Positions 13,183 to 21,247 of a stretch of DNA of 36,231 bases are shown here, one piece after another; the first letter of the stretch is position 1, and the number at the start of each line of letters is the position of its first letter. The stretch comes from a virus: positions 1 through 36,231 of IMG/VR virus record IMGVR_UViG_3300033149_006882. One strand, written 5' to 3'. The notes under the pieces are model-generated. The model was given only the letters and a program-made list of their open reading frames with translations. It searched no databases and was not told the origin of the DNA. Position numbers and translations under genes: made by a program.

Positions 13183-13880
13183 GTTTAAAAAAGAAAGGCA
13201 TTTATATCGCAGTTTTAAACCAAGGGGCGGTTCACCCGACAATTTCCGCTTTTACAAGCCAAGCTATGTTAAACCAGAAATACAATGTTTTGGTGACCTA
13301 TCCCTGCGAAAAACCAATATCTTATAACAGAAACAAGATAGTGCACGATTTTTTGCAGAGGAAGGAAAAATTTGATTATTTGATGATGATTGACGATGAT
13401 ATTTTGCCGCCTCAAGATATGGATTTAATAGAGTTGGCGGATTACGATAAAGACATTATCACCCCGCTTATGTTCATTTACCAGCAGGACTCTGTAGTTC
13501 CTTTAATAGGCGTTAAATCGCAAGAGGGTATGTATAACATTATGGGAGCAAGCGGGAAGGAAGGGTTAATAGAAGTGGACGGGGTAGGAACGGGTTGTAT
13601 TATTATTAAAAGGGAAGTCTTGGAACATCCGCACCTACGGGCTCCATTTCTGAACGAGTATGACAAAGACGGGTTTAAAAAATTTGGCTTGGACTTTGCT
13701 TTTTCCAGAAGGGCAAAGGAAGCTGGGTTCAAGTGTTGGGTTCATTTGGACTATGTCTGCGGACACAGGGTAAAAGTGGATTTAAAAGAGATATACAAAG
13801 CGTTAAGCCAAAGAGAACTTATAATAGAGCGGCTTTACGCCGAGAATAAAAAACTAAAACAATTAAAAGAAGGAAAATGA
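13179..13880 (+). CDS. Glycosyltransferase, GT2-like (GT-A)
   Basis: A 233-residue protein with DYLMMIDDDILPP (about 66-78), the DxD catalytic loop of GT-A enzymes. GVGTGCIIIKREVLEHP (about 125-141) follows, a pattern common to GT2 proteins of this length in phages. FGLDFAFSRRAKEAGFKCWVHLDYVCGHR (about 167) is the conserved ED.~fs.~~~~~G....~d~...~~H~ region. A short coiled coil ends the protein. Stop overlaps the neck-protein ATG, so it is cotranslated with virion genes. Confidence 0.8.
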   Translation: MSLKKKGIYIAVLNQGAVHPTISAFTSQAMLNQKYNVLVTYPCEKPISYNRNKIVHDFLQRKEKFDYLMMIDDDILPPQDMDLIELADYDKDIITPLMFIYQQDSVVPLIGVKSQEGMYNIMGASGKEGLIEVDGVGTGCIIIKREVLEHPHLRAPFLNEYDKDGFKKFGLDFAFSRRAKEAGFKCWVHLDYVCGHRVKVDLKEIYKALSQRELIIERLYAENKKLKQLKEGK

Positions 13881-14605
13881 GGTTCAATAGCACCACGACA
13901 AAACAAGGTATAATTCAATTCTGCGAGAATTACTGCGGGTTTGACGACGGGGACATTTCTGGAAATCCAACGCTTTTAAAGAAGTTTACTGGTTTTATAA
14001 ATGCCAGATATAGAGATGTTGCTTTATGGGCTTGGAGAAATCAGGCGGGCTGGCAGTTTGACGATAGCAATGCCGCCACTTTGCCGATTGCTGTGACAGA
14101 CTTGGTGGACGGACAGCAGGATTACGAGCTTCCTTCTACCGCTTTTGATATCCAGCGGGTGGAGGTTAAGAATAGCAATGGGGATTACCAACAGCTTGAA
14201 AAAATGGACTGGTCTCAGGTGGAAGGGACAGCTATGTCAGAGTTTTACGAAACAAACGGAATGCCTGTTTATTACGATTTGGTTGGCAGAAGTCTTATGC
14301 TTTATCCTGCTCCTTCGGAAGAGGATGTTACCTTGACAGAAGGACTTAAAATTTATGTAAATAGGGATATTACTCCGTTTAATTCTACTGCCACTTCTAT
14401 GGAGCCAGGACTGGACGAACCATTCCACATTTTGCTTCCTTTGGGGGGAAGTTTGGATTATTGTCTTGGAAAAGGAATGCTAAACAGGGTTAATTTTTTA
14501 AGAGGGGAAATATCCCTTGTAAAAAAGAACTTAGAAGCCTTTTATGCCCAAAGAGACAAACAGGGCAGAGCAAGGCTTGAACCTTCAAGGTCGGATTTTA
14601 TTTAA
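13877..14605 (+). CDS. Neck / head-to-tail adaptor protein (probable)
   Basis: A 242-residue protein. DLVDGQQDYELPSTAFDIQRVEVKNSNGDYQQLEKMDW then YYDLVGRSLMLYPAPSEE matches a widespread phage protein that links portal and tail (pattern: ...yelPsdf~~~~~v......g.~~~L......~.......P~~Y.~~g..i.l~P.P). These are commonly called gp4-like or head-tail connectors. It starts the structural genes after the glycosyltransferase insertion and overlaps the preceding gene by four bases. Confidence 0.65.
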   Translation: MRFNSTTTKQGIIQFCENYCGFDDGDISGNPTLLKKFTGFINARYRDVALWAWRNQAGWQFDDSNAATLPIAVTDLVDGQQDYELPSTAFDIQRVEVKNSNGDYQQLEKMDWSQVEGTAMSEFYETNGMPVYYDLVGRSLMLYPAPSEEDVTLTEGLKIYVNRDITPFNSTATSMEPGLDEPFHILLPLGGSLDYCLGKGMLNRVNFLRGEISLVKKNLEAFYAQRDKQGRARLEPSRSDFI

Positions 14606-14634
14606 TATAAACTAACTTTCAAAAGAAAGGTAAT

Positions 14635-15102
14635 ATGAAATTAACAGGTTATATAAATCTTAGAGGTTATGGTATTATCCGCCATTTTCGCAATGGAAAG
14701 CTGGTTTCAGAACAGAAATTTACCAACACTATTACCGAAAGCGGCATTAGAAGGGTTGCTGGGTTGATAAATGGAGAAGAAACAACCGCTTTTTCCTATC
14801 TCCAGTTGGGAACTTCTGGAACTCAAGCCAGTTCCACAGATACTGCTCTGCTTTCTCCTATTACCGCTGGTTCTCTTGCGCCTACGGCGGCTACTACTTC
14901 CCAGATTACCACAGATACGACAGATGATACTGCTTACTTTGTCAAAAGCTGGTCTGCTACCGCTTCTTACACAGTAAAGGAAATCGCAATCGGCACTTCT
15001 GCTACCGCTCCGACTATTTTGTGCCGAACTACAAACTTTACTGCTGTCGGGCTTACGGATGGAGACTCAGTCTCAATATACTATAAGATTGACGTCGATT
15101 GA
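14635..15102 (+). CDS. Tail-associated structural protein
   Basis: A 155-residue Thr/Ser/Ala-rich beta protein. VSEQKFTNTITESGIRRVAGLINGEE then FSYLQLGTSGTQASSTDTALLSPI matches a common phage fibre-region protein (N.vt~~G...va~~i.g...~~~~y~~~GtG.t~~~~~dtaL). It lies between neck and fibre genes. Probably a minor tail or fibre-attachment component. Its GAAAGG sequence just upstream is a reasonable ribosome site. Confidence 0.65.
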   Translation: MKLTGYINLRGYGIIRHFRNGKLVSEQKFTNTITESGIRRVAGLINGEETTAFSYLQLGTSGTQASSTDTALLSPITAGSLAPTAATTSQITTDTTDDTAYFVKSWSATASYTVKEIAIGTSATAPTILCRTTNFTAVGLTDGDSVSIYYKIDVD

Positions 15103-15141
15103 GTTCTACTTGGCAATGTATAGTGTGATACGATTTATTTG

Positions 15142-15180
15142 CTAACCGCAAAATGAAAGAGTCTGAAAATGTGCGGTTAG
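15142..15180 (+). repeat. 9-bp inverted repeat between tail genes
   Basis: CTAACCGCA (15142-15150) pairs perfectly with TGCGGTTAG (15172-15180), loop 21 bases, followed by TTT and 11 bases later by the fibre start. It could be a weak terminator or attenuator that lowers fibre transcription, or an operator. Confidence 0.5.
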
Positions 15181-15190
15181 TTTAAGAACT

Positions 15191-15919
15191 ATGGCCGATA
15201 AAAAAATATCAGAATTAACAGAGTTGACCGAGGCAGAAGCCAGCGATTCTTTTGCTGTTGTTGACGCTTCGGTTTCTAAAACAAAAAAAATCACATATTC
15301 CAATTTGGTCGGTGGAGCAAGTAAAACTGAATTGAGTTATTTGAGTGGAGTTAGTTCTAACATCCAAAACCAATTGGACGCAAAAGCAGATATAGCGGAC
15401 TCAGAAACAATAACAGGTTCTTGGATTTTTAATAGCCCGATTAGATACGATTCTGGCAGAAGCATTACAGACCTTTATCATTTGGTTGACAAAAAATATG
15501 TGGACGAGGCGGTAACCTCATTAGGAGCGAGATATTATATGCTTGATACCGATTCTGGAGAAGCAGATTATAAATTGTGCTCCCTTACTCCTTCGGCAGG
15601 AGCGGAACAGAATGTTAGCAAAAACAGCTTAACAGATGACCAATACATTATCGGTTGGATTAGTCCCAATACAAATGAGCCAGACAAACTAATAGCAGGA
15701 GTATACAACTGGCGAATTTTTGCCGAAAAAACAGGCGGCACAAAAACATTAAGATTATATTGGAAGTTAGTTGAACGAAAGAACGATGATTCAGAGGTTG
15801 TTATTGGAACTTCTGCTGTTAGCGACGAAATAACAACTGGCAAAAGTTCATACATTATCCCTTTAACTTTATCAGCAGACCACGATATAGCAAGCGATTA
15901 TCAGCAGACCACGATATAG
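15191..15919 (+). CDS. Tail fibre, N-terminal part (frame broken by 29-bp duplication)
   Basis: This 242-residue frame begins MADKKISELTELTEAEASDS, a familiar phage-fibre start (KISeLt..~...~~d.~~vvd...tkKit~~~l) that attaches to the virion. LVDKKYVDEAVTSLGARYYM and the Thr/Asn-rich beta segments are shaft-like. It stops after SADHDIASDYQQTTI because of a 29-base tandem duplication at 15869-15927. Removing one repeat unit joins it in frame with 15958-16362 to give 380 residues. So this is the 5' piece of one gene, in the off state or mutated in this assembly. Confidence 0.8.
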   Translation: MADKKISELTELTEAEASDSFAVVDASVSKTKKITYSNLVGGASKTELSYLSGVSSNIQNQLDAKADIADSETITGSWIFNSPIRYDSGRSITDLYHLVDKKYVDEAVTSLGARYYMLDTDSGEADYKLCSLTPSAGAEQNVSKNSLTDDQYIIGWISPNTNEPDKLIAGVYNWRIFAEKTGGTKTLRLYWKLVERKNDDSEVVIGTSAVSDEITTGKSSYIIPLTLSADHDIASDYQQTTI

Positions 15920-15927
15920 CAAGCGAT
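15869..15927 (+). repeat. 29-bp tandem duplication inside the fibre gene
   Basis: The 30-base string starting TTATCAGCAGACC occurs at 15869-15898 and again at 15898-15927, a period of 29. As 29 is not a multiple of three, the fibre gene is shifted out of frame. Everything before and after fits one frame if a single copy is present. Slipped-strand loss or gain would switch the gene on and off. An assembly artefact is the main alternative. Confidence 0.85.
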
Positions 15928-15957
15928 AGTTATGTTGTTGGGAAAATTTATGCAGAT

Positions 15958-16362
15958 GTGTCTGGGTCAGGGAATGCTCCAAGTGTTACTTTATATTACG
16001 AGGGCGATTCAGATTGTCATTGGGAGATTCCAGTTAATACGGAAATACTTGATAATTCTTATGTTAATGTTACTGGAGACACAATGACAGGAACGCTTAA
16101 TCTGCCTTCTAACGGGCTTGTGGTAGGAACAAACCAGCTTGTTGCTTCTGGCGGCAGTATCGGCATTGGGGAATCTTCTCCCGACTCCGCCGCTTTATTA
16201 GAATTGAGTTCTACGACAAAGGGATTTTTACCGCCACGGATGACAACTACACAGAGGGACGCTATATCAAATCCGCCAGCTGGTCTTATGATTTACAATA
16301 CCACTACTAACAAACTGAATTTTTACAATGGAACGGCGTGGGAAGAAGTAACGAGCTCTTAA
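15958..16362 (+). CDS. Tail fibre, C-terminal part
   Basis: A 134-residue frame, GTG start possible at 15958 but more likely the 3' half of the 15191 gene. DNSYVNVTGDTMTGTLNLPSN is a fibre repeat motif (T.~G.~~tG~l). SSPDSAALLELSSTTKGFLPPRMTTTQRDAISNPPAGLMIYNTTTNKLNFYNGTAWEEV is the well-known fibre/tailspike ending with a small receptor-facing domain. Alone it would lack the virion-binding end, so it is probably not a functional separate protein. Confidence 0.8.
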   Translation: MSGSGNAPSVTLYYEGDSDCHWEIPVNTEILDNSYVNVTGDTMTGTLNLPSNGLVVGTNQLVASGGSIGIGESSPDSAALLELSSTTKGFLPPRMTTTQRDAISNPPAGLMIYNTTTNKLNFYNGTAWEEVTSS

Positions 16363-16412
16363 AAACTTAAAGAAGATAAAGTTACTTAATAAAAGAGGAA
16401 AATGATACTACT

Positions 16413-18092
16413 ATGTGGCTATCAGGATGGGCAAAAAGAAAAAAGATAACGATAGATTCTTCCAAGATAGATTCTGACTCTGACACAGACAAAAAGAAAG
16501 TTGCTTTTACAAAAGCAGACGGGACGACTCAACTTTACGCCGAGATAGAACAGTTTGATGCTACTAACCAGAAAGCGGTTTACTGGGTTTCTAAATCCGA
16601 TTGGGTTATTAGCAGTTCTTCTGATACAGAATTTTATGTTTATTATGATAGCAGTCAATCGGATAACACGACTTATATTGGAGACACCCCAGGTTCTGCT
16701 CCTGCGACGAATGTATGGGATAGCAATTATCAAGGAGTGTGGCATCATAGTCAAAGTCCAACAGGAAATATTTTAGATAGTTCTTCTAACGGTAGAGATT
16801 TAACTTCTTCTGGTTCAATGACTTCGGACGATTTGGTAGATGGAAAAATAGCAAAAGGTTTAGATTTTGACGGGACGGATGATGTTTTATATCGGTCTTC
16901 GGGTTCAGTGGGATTAGCCAATGCTTGGACCGTAGAGCATATTTTTAAAGGAGATACTTGGAGCGGAAGTCAATTCTTATTTAGTTTAAGGCCATCGTCA
17001 GGAGTGGCAAATGGCATAGATATTCAGAATGGTACTTATAATTATGAGATTGAATTTTTTGATTCTAACGGTTCTACTATTAAAGATTACGCAAGAAATT
17101 CTGCTTTTTCTACTGGAACTTGGTATGTTCTTACTGTTACTTGGGACGGAACAAATCTTAAAATTTATGTCAATGGAACAGAAGATACAAATATTAACAA
17201 AAGAACAGATGGCAGTGGTTCCCAAACTTCAACTGATAGAATTATTAGTTTATGGGCAAGATATACCACAAGTCAATATTATTTTGATGGAATTGGAGAT
17301 GAGGTAAGATTATCATCAACTGCCCGTTCCGCCGCTTGGATAAAAGCATCTTACAATTCAGGAAATAATACTTTGTTAACTTTTGGGAGTGAGGAGACAG
17401 GGACTATTACAATTTCTGTTTCTGAAACTATTGCTTTGACAGATAGTATTTCAAGAAATTTCTCTCTTAAAAAGATTCTTTCTGAAACAATAAATCTTAT
17501 AGACAGCATTGACAAACGAATAGAGTTCAAAAGAGTTTTGTCGGACATTGTTTCCTTGACAGACACAATAACCAAGAAAATCAATTTTAGGAGATTTCTT
17601 TCTCAAACCATTACCTTAACAGACAGCGTTTTAACAAAAGTTCTTGGGGTAACCAGAATTATGCTTTCTGAAACCATAAAGCTGACAGACACGATTGCGA
17701 GAAATACTGTTGTTAGCCGTCTTATTCAGGAAACCATAAAGCTGACAGACACGGTTTCTACAAAAATTGCTGGAGCTTACCAAATTGTTGTTTCAGAAAC
17801 CATAAAACTGACAGATTCTCTCAACAAGCATTTCAAAGTAAGCGTCAGAGTAATAGAAAGCATAACCCTTACTCCTGTTATTAGCGTAACCCGCAGGGCG
17901 TGGTATTGGGCTAAAAAACATATTCCATCTTGGTCTTTTAGAAATAAAAATGTAATTTATTTATTGCAAGAAGACAGCTCTAAAATACTTCAAGAGGACG
18001 GCGGAGGGATTTTATCATCTTCTTCAACCCCCTCTTGGTCATTTGGGAGTAAGTCTTCTTCTCCCACCTGGAAGTGGAAGAATAAACCTTAA
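16413..18092 (+). CDS. Tail fibre/adhesin: DUF2341 + LamG lectin + repeats
   Basis: A 559-residue protein. The start WLSGWAKRKKITID and TEFYVYYDSSQSDNT match DUF2341, here without its FPV section. Residues about 100-325 form a LamG/concanavalin-like lectin domain (GKGLDFDGTDDVL, TVEHIFKGDTWSGSQFLFS, WYVLTVTWDGTNLKIYVNG, YFDGIGDEVRLSSTARS). About residues 330-490 are eight copies of a beta-strand repeat with the core SETIKLTDT. The C-terminus is Trp/Ser rich. It is probably the sugar-binding adhesin that recognises the host surface. An ATG at 16402 in another frame gives only 15 codons. Confidence 0.8.
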   Translation: MWLSGWAKRKKITIDSSKIDSDSDTDKKKVAFTKADGTTQLYAEIEQFDATNQKAVYWVSKSDWVISSSSDTEFYVYYDSSQSDNTTYIGDTPGSAPATNVWDSNYQGVWHHSQSPTGNILDSSSNGRDLTSSGSMTSDDLVDGKIAKGLDFDGTDDVLYRSSGSVGLANAWTVEHIFKGDTWSGSQFLFSLRPSSGVANGIDIQNGTYNYEIEFFDSNGSTIKDYARNSAFSTGTWYVLTVTWDGTNLKIYVNGTEDTNINKRTDGSGSQTSTDRIISLWARYTTSQYYFDGIGDEVRLSSTARSAAWIKASYNSGNNTLLTFGSEETGTITISVSETIALTDSISRNFSLKKILSETINLIDSIDKRIEFKRVLSDIVSLTDTITKKINFRRFLSQTITLTDSVLTKVLGVTRIMLSETIKLTDTIARNTVVSRLIQETIKLTDTVSTKIAGAYQIVVSETIKLTDSLNKHFKVSVRVIESITLTPVISVTRRAWYWAKKHIPSWSFRNKNVIYLLQEDSSKILQEDGGGILSSSSTPSWSFGSKSSSPTWKWKNKP

Positions 18093-18094
18093 AT

Positions 18095-19645
18095 ATGCCA
18101 AAGTTAGTTTTAGACAATTTTTTAGGAGGATTATCTGTCTCAGACAGACTTGGGAAAGAAGGTTCTTATTATGTTGGCAAAGCGGTTTTCCCGTTGAATT
18201 TGGATTACAAAGGGTATTTGGCTCCTGGCCCAAGCCCAACCACTTTGACCAACACCGTTAGCAGAATAAGTTCTATGGAAGTAGATTCTGGTTCTGTTAC
18301 CAACCAATTAAGGTTATACGCTATTGAGAGGGACGATAAAATTCACCAGATTGACCCAGTTTTTTTACACTGGACAAACGGAACAGAATATCCGCATACT
18401 ATTTCTTCTACAGCTCACGGAGCCAACCACGCTCCAGTAAAAGGGGAAGATGTAAAAATTTATCCTGTGGGTTCCACCCATTATCTCTTTTACTCGTGGA
18501 ACGACAATACAGATGGAGATGTCGGCAGAGTGGAGTTAAGCGGAACTTTGAATTTTGACGACGATTTTATGTCGTCTGAACCAGCAGGAGCTTCTTTGCT
18601 CTCTAAAAGCTATCCGCATCCTATGCTGGAGTGGGGAGAAAGCGGATACTTATACATAGCGGACGGCAGAAACTTGCACCAGTTTGACGGGCAAACAGGG
18701 GCAAACGGAACTTTTACCGCAAACAAATTCCAGTTGCCAGTGGGCTGGACTATCACTTCTTTGTTTGACGCTGGGGATTATATAGGCATTACCGCTTTAT
18801 ATATTCCAAACACTTCTTGGTCCTGGCCTTCTTATCTGTCCAAAGCGAGAGCGGCAGTGTTTTTTTGGGACGGAACTACTTCCCAGTTTAACAAAAGGGT
18901 TTATATAGAAGACCCGCAAATAAGAGCTTCTGTCTCTTTGGGAGGAGATTTTTACATATTTGGAACAAGTTTGGACGGATACGGAACAATAAGGCAGTGG
19001 GACGGGTCGTCCTTCAGACTGGTTCAGATTATTAGGAGCAATGGAGCGGATTATCCAAATAGAACTGTCAAGGGATATGGAGATGTGGACGCTTGGCGAA
19101 ATTCTTTAATCTTTGGAAGCCATAACGGAAGCGTAGGAAGGGGAGAGATTTTCTTATACGGTTCCACAGAACCTGGCCTGCCAAAAGGATTATTTCATTT
19201 TGCCAACGGGCCAAACAACAGCTCTGCCAGCATTTACGCTGTAAAAGCCGTGGCAGACCGTATATTTTTTAACAATTATTCCCATTCAGCTGCGAAATAC
19301 GGTTTGAGCCATTTGTATGTCAATGCGGCAAACAATCCCAATTTTCTATATAAATCCCTTTATTACGAATTTCCCCAAAAGGTAAGGATAAATTATATTG
19401 TGGCTTATTTTACCACTCTAAGTTCTGGCCAGGGGGACGACATTTCCATAGAGACGGATTATGGCAAAGAAACAATAAAAATTGGAGATATTTCTTACGA
19501 GAAAGACGGAGCCATAAACACAAAGAGGATGTCGGGGAAAAATACCAATTGCAGAGCTTTTAGGTTAATAGTTCAGCCAGACGAAGGAGCGGGGGTAAAA
19601 TACAGCAAGTTTATAGTGGATTACGATTTTGTCCCAGACAACTAA
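18095..19645 (+). CDS. Tail nozzle / beta-propeller-like tail protein
   Basis: A 516-residue protein, almost all beta. Repeated Trp/Asp-Gly blades (VFFWDGTTSQFNKRVYIED, TIRQWDGSSFRLVQII, VDAWRNSLIFGSHNGSVGRGEIFLYG) suggest a propeller. LDNFLGGLSVSDRLGKEGSYYVGKAVFPLNLDYKGYLAPGP is the start I associate with tail-tube closing proteins of P22-like (gp10) podoviruses. It would plug or extend the short tail below the neck. Identification by fold pattern only. Confidence 0.55.
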   Translation: MPKLVLDNFLGGLSVSDRLGKEGSYYVGKAVFPLNLDYKGYLAPGPSPTTLTNTVSRISSMEVDSGSVTNQLRLYAIERDDKIHQIDPVFLHWTNGTEYPHTISSTAHGANHAPVKGEDVKIYPVGSTHYLFYSWNDNTDGDVGRVELSGTLNFDDDFMSSEPAGASLLSKSYPHPMLEWGESGYLYIADGRNLHQFDGQTGANGTFTANKFQLPVGWTITSLFDAGDYIGITALYIPNTSWSWPSYLSKARAAVFFWDGTTSQFNKRVYIEDPQIRASVSLGGDFYIFGTSLDGYGTIRQWDGSSFRLVQIIRSNGADYPNRTVKGYGDVDAWRNSLIFGSHNGSVGRGEIFLYGSTEPGLPKGLFHFANGPNNSSASIYAVKAVADRIFFNNYSHSAAKYGLSHLYVNAANNPNFLYKSLYYEFPQKVRINYIVAYFTTLSSGQGDDISIETDYGKETIKIGDISYEKDGAINTKRMSGKNTNCRAFRLIVQPDEGAGVKYSKFIVDYDFVPDN

Positions 19646-19646
19646 T

Positions 19647-19904
19647 ATGGCAAAAGCATTTTACGACACAACAACGCAAAAAACAAAGGTGGTGTATCTG
19701 CCAGAGGAGAAAATGCCAATAAGGCCTATGCCTATTGAGACAAAAGACAGCATTAAGATTTTAAAAGGATACATTGGCATTCAGGTGGTGGATACCACGA
19801 CCGATTTAAAAGGCTTTCAAGGTCAATTATTTTTGGTCGGCAAAGGCACAAAAAGATTGTGCGCTTATATAAATGGTAATTTATACTCAGTAGATTTAAC
19901 TTAA
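19647..19904 (+). CDS. Small tail-region protein
   Basis: An 85-residue protein from ATG 19647, one base after the previous stop (TAATATG pattern). MAKAFYDTTTQKTKVVYLPE, then a beta-rich end QGQLFLVGKGTKRLCAYING. Two Met-Pro turns (MPIRPMPIETK) suggest a loop. It resembles small beta domains that decorate fibre or tail proteins. No catalytic motif; function unknown. Confidence 0.6.
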   Translation: MAKAFYDTTTQKTKVVYLPEEKMPIRPMPIETKDSIKILKGYIGIQVVDTTTDLKGFQGQLFLVGKGTKRLCAYINGNLYSVDLT

Positions 19905-19905
19905 T

Positions 19906-21246
19906 ATGGCCACATTAGACCAAATACAAAAAAGGTTTCAGGAAATCCAGCAGCAGGCAGGGCAGATTTTTAAAGAGGCAAAGGGCTTGGGAGTTAATAC
20001 TGGCCAAATAAAAGACACGACAGAGTTCAAACTGCCAGATGTCCAGATAAACCAAGACACGAAAAACGCTTTGGAAAACATAAGCAACAAAAGCGCTTCC
20101 GCTTTGGCTTCCGCCACCAGTTTGGAAGAATTGGTAAAAGCCCAGCAAGAGCAAATGGCAGAATTCCAGAAACAGCAGCAAGAAGCGGAAAAAGAGAGAA
20201 AAGGGCTTACCCAAAAACTTACTTCCTTTTTTACTGGCAGGCAGCCCTTGACCCAGACTATTCAGGAGCAAATGGCGAAATTCCAAGTGCCAGAGACTGT
20301 TAGCAAGATAAACACGATAGTGCCAGAAATCCAGAACCTCCAACTTAAACTGGCGGATATAGAAAACAGGGAGAGGCAGGACTTACTTGCTATCCAGCAA
20401 AATCCCCAGTATTCCGCCCGATTTGCCTCGAGAGAAGCGAAAAGGGTAGCTCAGGACTATGCCTTGCAGAAAACCGCTGTAGCGGCGGAAATAGGGGCAA
20501 AAACAGCCGCTTTACAAGCCCTTCAGGGCAACATAGACACAGCCAGAAACCTTATTTCCGACATTGTAAACGCCCAGCAGTACGAAGACAGGCAAAAGCT
20601 ATACGGAATTACAACCCTTCTGGACCTTAATAAAGATGTTTTGGATACTCTTAGCAGTCAAGAGGCAAGAGTGCTAAATTCTGTTCAGAATTACCTTAAA
20701 CAGAAAGTGGAAACAGAAAGGGCGGATTTGAAAAATAAATGGAACTTGGTGATAGACGCCGCCCAAAGAGGGATAGATTTGGGCTTGTCTGCTTCTGACA
20801 TAAAGACTATGGATTACGAAAAAGTGCTGGAGTTGTATAACAGAAGAGTTGCCAGTTTGCCCGCTGAAAAAGGATATGCCCCGCCAGAGGCTTACAAGAT
20901 TTGGGAATTGGCAGGGGGGAAAGAAGGAACTGGTATGGATTTTGGAGAGTGGTATAAGGAGGTTTACAAAGGCGGAAAATTAGAACCGAAAGTTCCTACG
21001 ATATACGGGCTTACTCCAGAACAATCTTACGATGTATTGTTTAACCCAAACCCGCCAGAATGGTTTGTAAAGCCTTTAGAACAAGAAAACCAGATGACAT
21101 TTACGCCAGACGTTACCAAACAATTATGGGAAGGGTTTAAAATAAAAGCGATAGAAAAACACCAAGAAATTAAGGAACAATTAAGTGGTTCTGGCACATC
21201 TTCAAATTTAGATGAGTTTTTAAAGTCGGAACTTATTGGTGAATAA
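19906..21246 (+). CDS. Internal virion protein, long coiled coil
   Basis: A 446-residue protein dominated by Gln/Glu/Lys/Ala helices. Residues 1-25 and 60-105 are coiled coil (LEELVKAQQEQMAEFQKQQQEAEKE). A helix-rich middle runs to about 300 and a Pro-rich C-terminal part (YGLTPEQSYDVLFNPNPPEWF) follows. Position after the tail protein and before the 874-residue gene fits an ejected core protein of a podovirus-like particle. No enzymatic motif seen. Confidence 0.6.
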   Translation: MATLDQIQKRFQEIQQQAGQIFKEAKGLGVNTGQIKDTTEFKLPDVQINQDTKNALENISNKSASALASATSLEELVKAQQEQMAEFQKQQQEAEKERKGLTQKLTSFFTGRQPLTQTIQEQMAKFQVPETVSKINTIVPEIQNLQLKLADIENRERQDLLAIQQNPQYSARFASREAKRVAQDYALQKTAVAAEIGAKTAALQALQGNIDTARNLISDIVNAQQYEDRQKLYGITTLLDLNKDVLDTLSSQEARVLNSVQNYLKQKVETERADLKNKWNLVIDAAQRGIDLGLSASDIKTMDYEKVLELYNRRVASLPAEKGYAPPEAYKIWELAGGKEGTGMDFGEWYKEVYKGGKLEPKVPTIYGLTPEQSYDVLFNPNPPEWFVKPLEQENQMTFTPDVTKQLWEGFKIKAIEKHQEIKEQLSGSGTSSNLDEFLKSELIGE

Positions 21247-21247
21247 T

